Assembly (NCBI GenBank): GCA_041391485.1
Contig: JAWKNY010000002.1
Span: 124,001 to 188,000 of the forward strand
Source of the DNA: JACKAF01 sp041391485
GTDB lineage: Bacteria; Bdellovibrionota; FAC87; UBA2466; JACKAF01
DNA length: 64,000 bases
Reading direction: 5' to 3'
Positions 58,401-64,000 of this stretch are shown here, piece by piece; the stretch's first letter is position 1, and the number at the start of each line of letters is the position of its first letter. A model generated the notes under the pieces. The model made no database searches, was not told the origin of the DNA, and saw only the letters and a list, made by a program, of their open reading frames with translations. A program made the translations under genes and the position numbers.

Positions 58401-58659
58401 TCTCAAAAAGGTACTTCTGCGTATCCACCGAAGGACTTTTGGCTTCACGCTTACCGGCCGCGATGGAGAATTTTTTCCCGCTGAAGGTAAGATTCGCCTG
58501 TGGAATCTGCAAGTTCTCCTTGCTTGGCGGCAAGGAAAAATACTCGTCGTCTTTGGCGGTCGCAACACCCGAAAAAAGTAGGATCAAGAGTAGGACCGTC
58601 GCCCGCAGACTAGTCGACGCAAGAACTTTCTGTTGTGTAAACATAACTTCCAAGCTCAT
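55471..58659 (-). CDS. Large periplasmic TPR-repeat protein, gliding-motility type
   Basis: About 1062 residues from ATG 58659 (or ATG 58644), overlapping the upstream TPR gene by about 50 bases. A signal peptide (LRATVLLLILLFSGVATA) precedes a chain composed almost entirely of TPR-like helical hairpins, for example VLYFLGFVNLEYGRTQKGAAYLERL, here cut as VLYFLGFVNLEYGRT, and the repeated AxxYY/FxKxLxEYP pattern with intervals of 34-36 residues. The C-terminal 200 residues are helical and not TPR. It probably bridges the periplasm, as GltD/AgnA-type proteins do in Myxococcus. Its place between the outer-membrane barrel and FHA protein genes supports this. Confidence 0.75.
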   Translation of the reverse strand: MSLEVMFTQQKVLASTSLRATVLLLILLFSGVATAKDDEYFSLPPSKENLQIPQANLTFSGKKFSIAAGKREAKSPSVDTQKYLFEKQTFLTARRDQAIKLLRQELASGYAKNRDNVLLRLGQLYTEKYMELNFHELEMYNTQLEEFDKAKAAGEKGKKAPKMDTRRSKRYLTRALETLTRLEREYPRHPRMDEVLYFLGFVNLEYGRTQKGAAYLERLVRSYPRSRKYDEAILVLADFYFDNQKFAQALGKYQTILRRKDSDLADYALYKIAWCQLNLGQSSLALANMQKVVEKLEGSKEKLKFNLREQAVNDLALFYADAGKVDEAFDYYKKVLGEEEAYEKLKLIAESVHNRAQGNASIQAHKKLLSKFDDSLEGPEYAMKIYESHMRQGENKEAVGGLVLALQKYGEESDWARRWLSKDEDAAKDKLESLRKDSTNAAYFFHRTAQKSKKKFFYGYGLELYDAVAKAFPSHPDRRKLVFYQAEILYQQGKFLPAADRYMVIAKNPPKDKLAEEAAYNALLAVDQLTANSKVKRFTKQERQENKFERMEIPEGEKRFIEVSEFYLSNYSKFKRSVDVKFRIAGIYYRYHHFEKAAPIFKEISTKYPKHKSAVTSAHLLLDIYNINKDYASLGVAAGSFANESDLGDTKFRTEMRSFQDQIGFKTIEKFEKDEDWEKAGDAYYNYYRSNPKGKLAEQALYNSVVTYEKTQNVARQSEVTKLFMQKYPNHEYNTRLTLLQAKKSEEGYDFETAQNLYERFAEKSPKDPQAKSALYNAAVFAEVLGQNSKALKLYGKYLATARPNAKERKDIQLSEAELYRKSGNWRKVAEIYTQLSNQAATLAERVGLLGKLADLYGTYGRKRDREQTLAKIGSITRGQLNLSSFGSDAKYVAEANFVKVEPQKTAYERLKLRLPPARLVSNLKQKQASLKKLDADYEKIVALGEPEWGVAALSERAMAYADFVKAYRSIEVPNAYKGAQRKELEAQLKTLEGEFVAPYETRAKELAQLCKTKAVEFHVASNYVQKCRTYLAQNDKDVTPSGLLPQPAYWTTRWGNLGGTF

Positions 58660-60085
58660 CTTCCCAGTATTCTCCCTGAAAGGGCCAGTAGTGGTAACCG
58701 GCAAAAACTTTGGTTTCAACGTCCGTAACTCTCTTCGCAGGCAAGCCTTTGCTCTTCTCGATGAGCTCTTTCTCGCCGGTGATAATCTCAACTTTTAGGT
58801 AGTTCGCTTGCTCACGCTGCGCTTGTAACTGACGAAGGTGCCGTGAGTGGATGGACTGTAGGTCCTTACCCACACGAGCGCTAATATAATTAATGACCTT
58901 GTCCAAGGTCTCCTTGATGGAGTTGATTGTCTTCATCCGAGCAAAAACGCCAAGACGCATGCGCTCTTCGCGGAGTAAGTCTCTGACTTTCAGATCGTGG
59001 CTGATCCCGGGGTCGCGATCAATCACGCTGGTGTACGCACGGTTCAGTCCCGCCTTTCGCGTATAGGCGTTGAAGAACGCCATGGGGCTATCCAAAACAG
59101 TTTTCTCTTTTTCCATCGCGCGAAGGATGGGATCGTAAATCTCAAAAAACTCGTTCAGCGTCCGGCGCATCTCTTCGTATTTGCAAAGGGCAAAGAGGAT
59201 CGTGGCCTTCAGGACGTACGCTTCACCCACCAAACTTTCTCTATAAAAAGGAGAAGTCAGCGTATGCAGGTTCCCGAGTGAAACCGTGGAATCGTTCATG
59301 CGCATCAACGGCCAGCTGGCCTCGAGCAAGACATCCAACCAGAACGGTGAGCCGCTGGTGAAACGCGCAAAAGCTTCGATGGACGCTTCCAATTTTCCGC
59401 GAGAGTACAAGGACCGAGCCAGGTTTAGTTTAGCCAGGTCCTCCATCACATCCGATCCGCGCTTGTTCGCTGAAAGCTGCGCCACTTTGTTGAAGTAGAC
59501 GATCGCGTCGTTGTAGTCCTTTTTTCGCGTGGCGATGACGCCGAGATAGAAGAGCGCCTTTAGATAGAACTGACTTTCTGGATTCACCGATTTCAAACGG
59601 CTTTCGGCGGCTTTGAAATTATTCTCATTGTAATGGTGCACGCCAGCGGCGTAGTGGACCATGTGGTTGAGTTCTTGAGGGATGTAAGCACCGGGAAGTC
59701 TAACGACGAGCTTACCCACTCGGTCTACAAGATTGAGCCGATCCATAATAACAACGGCGTTCTTGATGGCCTTTCCATATACCGCTTTGTTCTTGGGGTC
59801 CGGCTTGAGCAGGACCATGCGGAAAGACCGGTAAGCGGAAAAATAGTAGCCCAGTTCGTAGAGCGCCAACCCTTGATAGTAGTAGCTAAGATTGCGATCG
59901 CTAACAGACCTAGCACCCAGAATAGCCTGATCGAAGTAGGTAACTGCATCGCGCATCTTTCCGGACTCAAAGGCGCGCTTGCCGCGTTCCAAAGAATCCG
60001 AAGCGGCGTAAAGATTCGCCGTAAGGCTTAGCCCCAACAGCAAGCCGATGGAGTATTGCTTTAATGATGGCTTCATAGTTTTCAT
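58610..60085 (-). CDS. TPR-repeat periplasmic protein, gliding-motility type
   Basis: 491 residues. The signal peptide is YSIGLLLGLSLTANLYA. Residues 30-290 form TPR-type repeats (SLERGKRAFESGKMRDAVTY, LSYYYQGLALYELGYYFSAY, FYLKALFYLGVIATRKKDYN). A conserved C-terminal region (290-490) with a long coiled coil around HSRHLRQLQAQREQANYLKVE follows, ending with KVFAGYHYWPFQGEYWEDELG, which is characteristic of this operon's proteins. The start overlaps the stop of the outer-membrane barrel gene (ATGA). Confidence 0.75.
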   Translation of the reverse strand: MKTMKPSLKQYSIGLLLGLSLTANLYAASDSLERGKRAFESGKMRDAVTYFDQAILGARSVSDRNLSYYYQGLALYELGYYFSAYRSFRMVLLKPDPKNKAVYGKAIKNAVVIMDRLNLVDRVGKLVVRLPGAYIPQELNHMVHYAAGVHHYNENNFKAAESRLKSVNPESQFYLKALFYLGVIATRKKDYNDAIVYFNKVAQLSANKRGSDVMEDLAKLNLARSLYSRGKLEASIEAFARFTSGSPFWLDVLLEASWPLMRMNDSTVSLGNLHTLTSPFYRESLVGEAYVLKATILFALCKYEEMRRTLNEFFEIYDPILRAMEKEKTVLDSPMAFFNAYTRKAGLNRAYTSVIDRDPGISHDLKVRDLLREERMRLGVFARMKTINSIKETLDKVINYISARVGKDLQSIHSRHLRQLQAQREQANYLKVEIITGEKELIEKSKGLPAKRVTDVETKVFAGYHYWPFQGEYWEDELGSYVYTTESSCVD

Positions 60086-60768
60086 CCGGGCATCTTGGGT
60101 AGCCAGAAACTGAGTGAGGCAGAGATCGTAAAGTTACTCCGGAGGCCCGTGCCGTCGGAGCTGGTTTCTTGGTAAATGTAGTTACGAAAATCAATACGCA
60201 AGGAAACCCACTCCCTAAAGAAGGCGCGGATACCGATTCCTGGATAAAAGGTGAAGTAATCGTGCAAATCTGTTTTCGCGATTCCAACCCCGAGCGCTAG
60301 GAAGGGTTCTACGTAGACAATCCAACGCGAAAACGTGGCCATTTTTCCGTACCAGGGCGTAAGCTGAATCCCAGCACTTCCCACCAGTACCAGATTCTGA
60401 ATCTGGGGGCGGATGTCCGGGTTGTTCACGTTGTTAATGTCTTCGGTGAAGCTGCTCAAAAAATTCTTGGTGTAGATGAAGTTCGCTTCCGTCGCAAAGG
60501 CGTCACTCCAATGCAGAGTGTAACCAAAGCCGCTGGTGAGGGTGCGACGAATCGTACCGAACGGGATCCCCCCCAAAGAGACCGGCGTAAGTTCGTGCCG
60601 CCATTCTTTGCGGGTGTACTTTTTCTGAACCGCAATCACTTCGCGATTGGGAATCGTCCCAATCTCTTCGAGTTGCTTTTCAATGAGGTTTTCATCCGCC
60701 GTGGCAAACGCGCAAAAACACACGAGAGCGGCGGCGATACCACGGAAGAGTTGTTTTGATAAATGCAT
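60082..60768 (-). CDS. Outer-membrane beta-barrel protein, deltaproteobacterial gliding type (GltA/GltB/CglE-like)
   Basis: 228 residues. A signal peptide (LFRGIAAALVCFCAFATA) is followed by VAVQKKYTRKEWRHELTPVS, here cut to RKEWRHELTPVS, the conserved start of the deltaproteobacterial outer-membrane barrel family. Amphipathic strands alternate to the terminal aromatic strand (FTISASLSFWLPKMPG). It leads the six-gene operon and is probably the barrel to which the TPR proteins bind. In Myxococcus the corresponding barrels carry the motility complex across the envelope. Confidence 0.78.
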   Translation of the reverse strand: MHLSKQLFRGIAAALVCFCAFATADENLIEKQLEEIGTIPNREVIAVQKKYTRKEWRHELTPVSLGGIPFGTIRRTLTSGFGYTLHWSDAFATEANFIYTKNFLSSFTEDINNVNNPDIRPQIQNLVLVGSAGIQLTPWYGKMATFSRWIVYVEPFLALGVGIAKTDLHDYFTFYPGIGIRAFFREWVSLRIDFRNYIYQETSSDGTGLRSNFTISASLSFWLPKMPG

Positions 60769-60843
60769 AAAAATAAAGAGTTATTGGAGCGGCGCGCCGC
60801 TTAGCCCCCACCGGGAGCTGGGAAGTCTGGAACGCCAAGTATT

Positions 60844-60849
60844 ATTATA
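60844..60849 (-). promoter_or_regulatory. Candidate -10 element for the Glt-like operon
   Basis: TATAAT on the minus strand, about 75 bases before the barrel gene start. No convincing -35 could be placed, so this is only a candidate. Confidence 0.25.
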
Positions 60850-60895
60850 TCGCTAGCAACCGCAAGAATCACATGGGTTCGCGGGTTTTTTGGTC

Positions 60896-60923
60896 TTGCT
60901 TTCGGGACGCGTTACGCTATATT
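60896..60923 (+). promoter_or_regulatory. Putative promoter of the thrS-infC operon
   Basis: TTGCTT and TATATT are separated by 16 bases. Transcription would start near 60930, leaving a leader of about 108 bases before thrS. I see no T-box antiterminator features in it. Confidence 0.45.
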
Positions 60924-61037
60924 TTTTAGCTAGTATGCAGCGAGCCTTTCTGCGAAATTTACCTTCCTTTTGCCAAACCCACACTACAAGCGCGTCATGA
61001 CCTTGGCTTCGGCTTACCTGACGCGATTTATTGATTC

Positions 61038-62972
61038 ATGAAAGTTCATATTACTTTACCAGATGGAACTCAGCGGGAGTTTGAGCGCGGCGTCACGTCG
61101 CTAGACGTGCTAAAAACTCTAGGCCGACGCCTAGAAAAAGACGCTCTTGCCGCCGTACTCAACGGAAAAACCGTGGATTTGACGCTTCCTATCGAGGCGG
61201 ACGCAAGCTTCAAGGTCATCACGCGCGACAGCGCCGAGGGCCTGGAGATTTTGCGCCACTCAACGGCGCACCTTTTGGCACACGCCGTCAAGGAGCTGTA
61301 CCCCAAGTCGCAAATCACCATTGGCCCGGTGACCGAAGACGGCTTTTACTACGATATTTCATACTCGGACCAATTTACTCCTGACGATCTCGCGAAGCTG
61401 GAAAAGCGGATGCAGGAGATCGTAAAACGGGATTACCCGGTCAGCCGAAAGATCTGGCAGCGCGACGAAGCGGTCGCCTTTTTTAAGGGCCAGGGAGAAC
61501 TCTACAAGGCTGAAATAATTCAGGATTTGGATTCATCCGAAACGATAAGCACCTACCAGCAGGGCGACTTTGTCGATCTCTGCCGAGGCCCGCACGTGCC
61601 CAATCTAGGACGGCTGGGGAAGTTCAAGTTGCTCTCGGTGGCCGGCGCCTACTGGCGTGGCGACGAGAAGAACGAGATGCTCCAACGCATCTACGGAACC
61701 GCCTTTCCAGATCAGAAGTCTTTGGATGAGCACCTGCACCGGCTTGAAGAGGCCAAGCGCCGCGATCACCGCAAACTGGGTCCGGAAATGGAGCTTTTCA
61801 GCTTCCTTCCTATTTCTCCAGCGATGGCATTTTTCCAGCCCAAAGGCACGACTTTGTACCTGACTCTGCTCGAATTTGTGCGCAAAGAGATGAATGCCCT
61901 CGGGTACCAGGAAGTCGCCTGCCCGCAGCTGATGACAGTAGACCTGTGGAAAACGAGCGGTCACTGGGAACACTTTAAAGACAACATGTTTGTCACCGGC
62001 CACCACCACACCGAGGCCGAAGAGAACTGGATGGGCCTAAAACCCATGAACTGTCCCGGTCACGCGGCGTTCTTCAAAACAAAGAAGCACAGCTACCGAG
62101 AGCTTCCCATTCGTTTTGCCGAGTTTACAAAGGTCCACCGCGATGAGCGCGCGGGCGTGACTCACGGGCTTTTCAGAACGCGTACGTTTAGCATCGACGA
62201 CGGCCACGTTTTTTGCACAGAAGATCAAGTTGCGGATGAGGTGCAACGCACGCTCGACCACACCTTGCGCATTTACAAGGCCGTGGGATTTAACGACGTG
62301 GAAATCAAGCTTGCCACACGTCCCCCAAGCTCGCTTGGCACAGACGAGATGTGGGAGCGGTCCATTGGTGTGCTTGCCAACTGCTTGAAAAAAGCAGGGG
62401 TGGAATACGAAGTACTGGACGGCGAAGGGGCGTTTTATGGCCCGAAGATTGAATTCCACGTGCGCGACAGCCTCAACCGGCGTTGGCAGTGCGGAACGAT
62501 TCAGTACGATCCGAACTTGCCGGAGCGTTTTGATCTCGAGTACGTCGATTCCGACGGGCAATCCAAACGTCCGGTCATGATCCACCGGGCCGTTTTGGGG
62601 AGCTTCGAAAGATTTTTGGGAATCCTCATTGAGCACCACGGCGGCCATCTGCCGCTCTGGCTGGCACCCACCCAGGTGGTGGTCATCAGCCTAACGGGCG
62701 ATCAGATTCCCTATGCAGAAGAGATTGGAAAGTTTTTGAATAATTTGGGCGTTCGGCACGAACTCGATACCCGCAACGAAAAGCTGGGGTACAAGATCCG
62801 CGAAGCCCAACTCAAGCGTGTCCCCTTGATGGTGATACTGGGAAAAAAAGAAGAGGAGGCAAAGGTCCTCTCCGTCCGAAAGCACGACGGCGAGAATTTG
62901 CAGAACCTCACTCTGGACGCGTTCAAGGAATACTTATCACCCCAACTTGTTCCAGGAGGAATGGACCATTAG
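61038..62972 (+). CDS. thrS: Threonyl-tRNA synthetase
   Basis: 644 residues, the bacterial norm. The N-terminal TGS domain (1-60) is followed by the editing domain with HSTAHLLAHAV and DLCRGPHVPNLG, and the class II catalytic core: motif 2 KVHRDERAGVTHGLFR with zinc ligands in KPMNCPGH, and motif 3 HRAVLGSFERFLGIL. The C-terminal anticodon-binding domain starts at LWLAPTQVVV. It charges tRNA-Thr and proofreads serine. Its stop codon TAG shares a T with the ATT start of infC, so the two are coupled. No strong Shine-Dalgarno precedes the ATG. Confidence 0.97.
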   Translation: MKVHITLPDGTQREFERGVTSLDVLKTLGRRLEKDALAAVLNGKTVDLTLPIEADASFKVITRDSAEGLEILRHSTAHLLAHAVKELYPKSQITIGPVTEDGFYYDISYSDQFTPDDLAKLEKRMQEIVKRDYPVSRKIWQRDEAVAFFKGQGELYKAEIIQDLDSSETISTYQQGDFVDLCRGPHVPNLGRLGKFKLLSVAGAYWRGDEKNEMLQRIYGTAFPDQKSLDEHLHRLEEAKRRDHRKLGPEMELFSFLPISPAMAFFQPKGTTLYLTLLEFVRKEMNALGYQEVACPQLMTVDLWKTSGHWEHFKDNMFVTGHHHTEAEENWMGLKPMNCPGHAAFFKTKKHSYRELPIRFAEFTKVHRDERAGVTHGLFRTRTFSIDDGHVFCTEDQVADEVQRTLDHTLRIYKAVGFNDVEIKLATRPPSSLGTDEMWERSIGVLANCLKKAGVEYEVLDGEGAFYGPKIEFHVRDSLNRRWQCGTIQYDPNLPERFDLEYVDSDGQSKRPVMIHRAVLGSFERFLGILIEHHGGHLPLWLAPTQVVVISLTGDQIPYAEEIGKFLNNLGVRHELDTRNEKLGYKIREAQLKRVPLMVILGKKEEEAKVLSVRKHDGENLQNLTLDAFKEYLSPQLVPGGMDH

Positions 62973-63582
62973 ACGCTTCAGACCAAGAGAAAAAGAGGAT
63001 GAAATCCGCATTAACCACCGGATCCGGGTACGCGAGGTACGCTTGATCGGTGCCGACGGCTCTCAGCTCGGCATCATGGAGACCCGCAAGGCCTTGGAAA
63101 TGGCCCAGAATTTGGGGCTGGACCTCTGCGAAGTCTCTCCCAAAGCCAAGCCGCCGGTTTGCAAGATCCTCGACTACGGGAAGTTCAAGTACGAGCAAAA
63201 GAAGAAAAAGAGCGCAGCGAAGAAGAAGCAGGCGGTCACTACACTGAAAGAAGTGCAGTTCCGTCCCCGCACCGACACCCACGACATCGACTACAAGGTA
63301 CGCAACATTCTGCGTTTTTTGGAGGAAGGCAACAAGGTCAAGGTCTCCATCCGTTTCCGCGGACGTGAAATGGCCCACACCGACATCGGGCACGATCTGG
63401 TCAAAAAGATCGTGGAACGCGTCGGCGAGGCGGGCGTCATGGACCAGCGCGCCAAGATGGAGTCCCGAGTCCTCTCCTTCACGCTTAGCCCGAATCCCAA
63501 GGCTAAAAAGCCCAAAAAGCCGGCCGCTACGACCCCTCCGGGGAAGCCGGAAGAAGGGGCTCAGCCAGCCGGATCGGCTTAG
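62968..63582 (+). CDS. infC: Translation initiation factor IF-3, ATT start codon
   Basis: 204 residues from ATT at 62968-62970, seven bases after AGGAGGA. The ATT overlaps the thrS stop (ATTAG). An ATG further upstream in this frame would force an implausible extension into thrS. The N domain begins with INHRIRVREVRLIG and has PPVCKILDYGKFKYE, followed by a Lys-rich linker and the C domain (VQFRPRTDTHDIDYK, VKVSIRFRGREMAHT). An unusual Ala/Pro/Lys-rich tail of about 30 residues ends the protein. An AUU start is the classical basis of IF-3 autoregulation through start-codon discrimination. Confidence 0.93.
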   Translation: MRRFRPREKEDEIRINHRIRVREVRLIGADGSQLGIMETRKALEMAQNLGLDLCEVSPKAKPPVCKILDYGKFKYEQKKKKSAAKKKQAVTTLKEVQFRPRTDTHDIDYKVRNILRFLEEGNKVKVSIRFRGREMAHTDIGHDLVKKIVERVGEAGVMDQRAKMESRVLSFTLSPNPKAKKPKKPAATTPPGKPEEGAQPAGSA

Positions 63583-63603
63583 GGCCGCCGTCGTCAACTT
63601 TCA

Positions 63604-63631
63604 TTGACAAGGCGCGGGCTTTGAGTATTGT
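63604..63631 (+). promoter_or_regulatory. Putative promoter upstream of rpmI
   Basis: A perfect TTGACA -35 at 63604-63609 is followed after 16 bases by TATTGT. Transcripts would begin near 63638 and carry a leader of about 150 bases before rpmI. Confidence 0.5.
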
Positions 63632-63647
63632 GTCCCGATAGGCAAAA

Positions 63648-63663
63648 AAGACGCTTGCGTCTT
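63648..63663 (+). other. Hairpin in the rpmI leader
   Basis: AAGACG-CTTG-CGTCTT forms a perfect 6-base-pair stem with a tetraloop, after an A run. It could belong to an L20-type autoregulatory leader, but the target structure was not reconstructed. Confidence 0.4.
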
Positions 63664-63787
63664 GGAACACTTTGTAGGGGCGTTCCCCCACGGTGCAGTG
63701 CCAAATACTTAAGCAATTTCAATCTCTTACCTGATTAGGGTGAGAGGCTGCGGAAGCGATTTAGAAGAAGGCGAGCGGAGTTTCACG

Positions 63788-63982
63788 ATGCCCAAGATAA
63801 AGACAAAATCCAGCGCGAAGAAGCGGTTCAAGATGACAGGCTCTGGCAATGTCAAACGGGCAAAGGCGAGTCTCTCCCATCTTTTGAACCACAAGCCGTC
63901 CAAGCGTACCCGAAGACTGCGTCAAATGACTTTGGTGGACGACGCGGATATTGCTCAAGTTAAGCGAATGTTGGTAAAGTAA
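63788..63982 (+). CDS. rpmI: 50S ribosomal protein L35
   Basis: 64 residues from the ATG at 63788, the usual L35 length. MPKIKTKSSAKKRFKMTGSG is the standard N-terminus and NHKPSKRTRRLR the conserved centre. An upstream in-frame start at 63740 would add a non-conserved tail. The order thrS-infC-rpmI is the common bacterial one, and rplT would be expected next, outside the window. Confidence 0.95.
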   Translation: MPKIKTKSSAKKRFKMTGSGNVKRAKASLSHLLNHKPSKRTRRLRQMTLVDDADIAQVKRMLVK

Positions 63983-64000
63983 CTATTTGAAAAGAGTTTT

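Noticed and set aside
60930..61037. T-box or other riboswitch before thrS
   Set aside because: No specifier-loop or antiterminator pattern is visible, and T-boxes are not expected in this type of bacterium.
1..64000. Mobile elements, integrases, CRISPR arrays, toxin-antitoxin or restriction systems
   Set aside because: No transposase, integrase or Cas-like motifs and no regularly spaced repeats were found on either strand.

Overview
The window looks like a chromosome segment of a Gram-negative, roughly 50-55% GC bacterium of the Bdellovibrionota / former Deltaproteobacteria type. This is an inference from gene content: a Glt/Agl-type (adventurous-gliding) envelope operon with an FHA-TonB-like AgmX/PglI-type protein, a PilZ protein fused to a FeeM-like acyltransferase, several lipoproteins and outer-membrane barrels, and a sigma-54 regulator. 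No phage, transposon, integrase or CRISPR array was seen.

Layout. 0-13.5 kb: a secreted clostripain-type protease; a three-gene signalling operon (7TMR-DISM nucleotide cyclase, SDR enzyme, PilZ-acyltransferase); a secreted amidohydrolase; an M13 metallopeptidase lipoprotein; an NtrC-type response regulator; an Ig-like secreted protein. 13.5-25.7 kb: a glutathione reductase-like enzyme, a Nudix hydrolase, a type III polyketide synthase mini-cluster, an ABC-F protein, rlmN, a HAD phosphatase, a large unknown secreted protein, and an ECF sigma / anti-sigma / secreted-protein operon with a recognisable ECF promoter. 25.7-37.4 kb: tRNA-Gly(GCC), followed at once by a surface-glycan island (glycosyltransferases, pyruvyl transferase, RfbH-like dehydrase, epimerase, a sulfotransferase-glycosyltransferase fusion) with an out-of-place preA. 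37.5-42.6 kb: a porin interrupted by an amber codon, a YpdA-like flavoprotein, and a persulfide-detoxification operon (persulfide dioxygenase, rhodanese, TauE/SafE exporter) beside a Crp/Fnr regulator and a perfect FNR-geometry palindrome. 42.6-50 kb: uncharacterised secreted proteins, a fatty-acid-hydroxylase/SDR fusion and an ArsC-family protein whose N-terminal UxxC motif is encoded with an in-frame TGA, a strong selenoprotein candidate. 50-60.8 kb: an OPT-family transporter and, convergently, the six-gene Glt-like operon. 61-64 kb: thrS-infC-rpmI, infC starting with ATT overlapping the thrS stop.

A striking technical feature runs through the window. About eleven genes are each broken into two or three frames. 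In nearly all cases adding one base to a short homopolymer restores a full-length family member. This looks more like consensus indel errors than mass pseudogenisation, so those genes are annotated here as single, frame-disrupted coding regions. The porin amber codon and the TGA in the ArsC-like gene are in-frame substitutions or recoding sites and are not explained that way.
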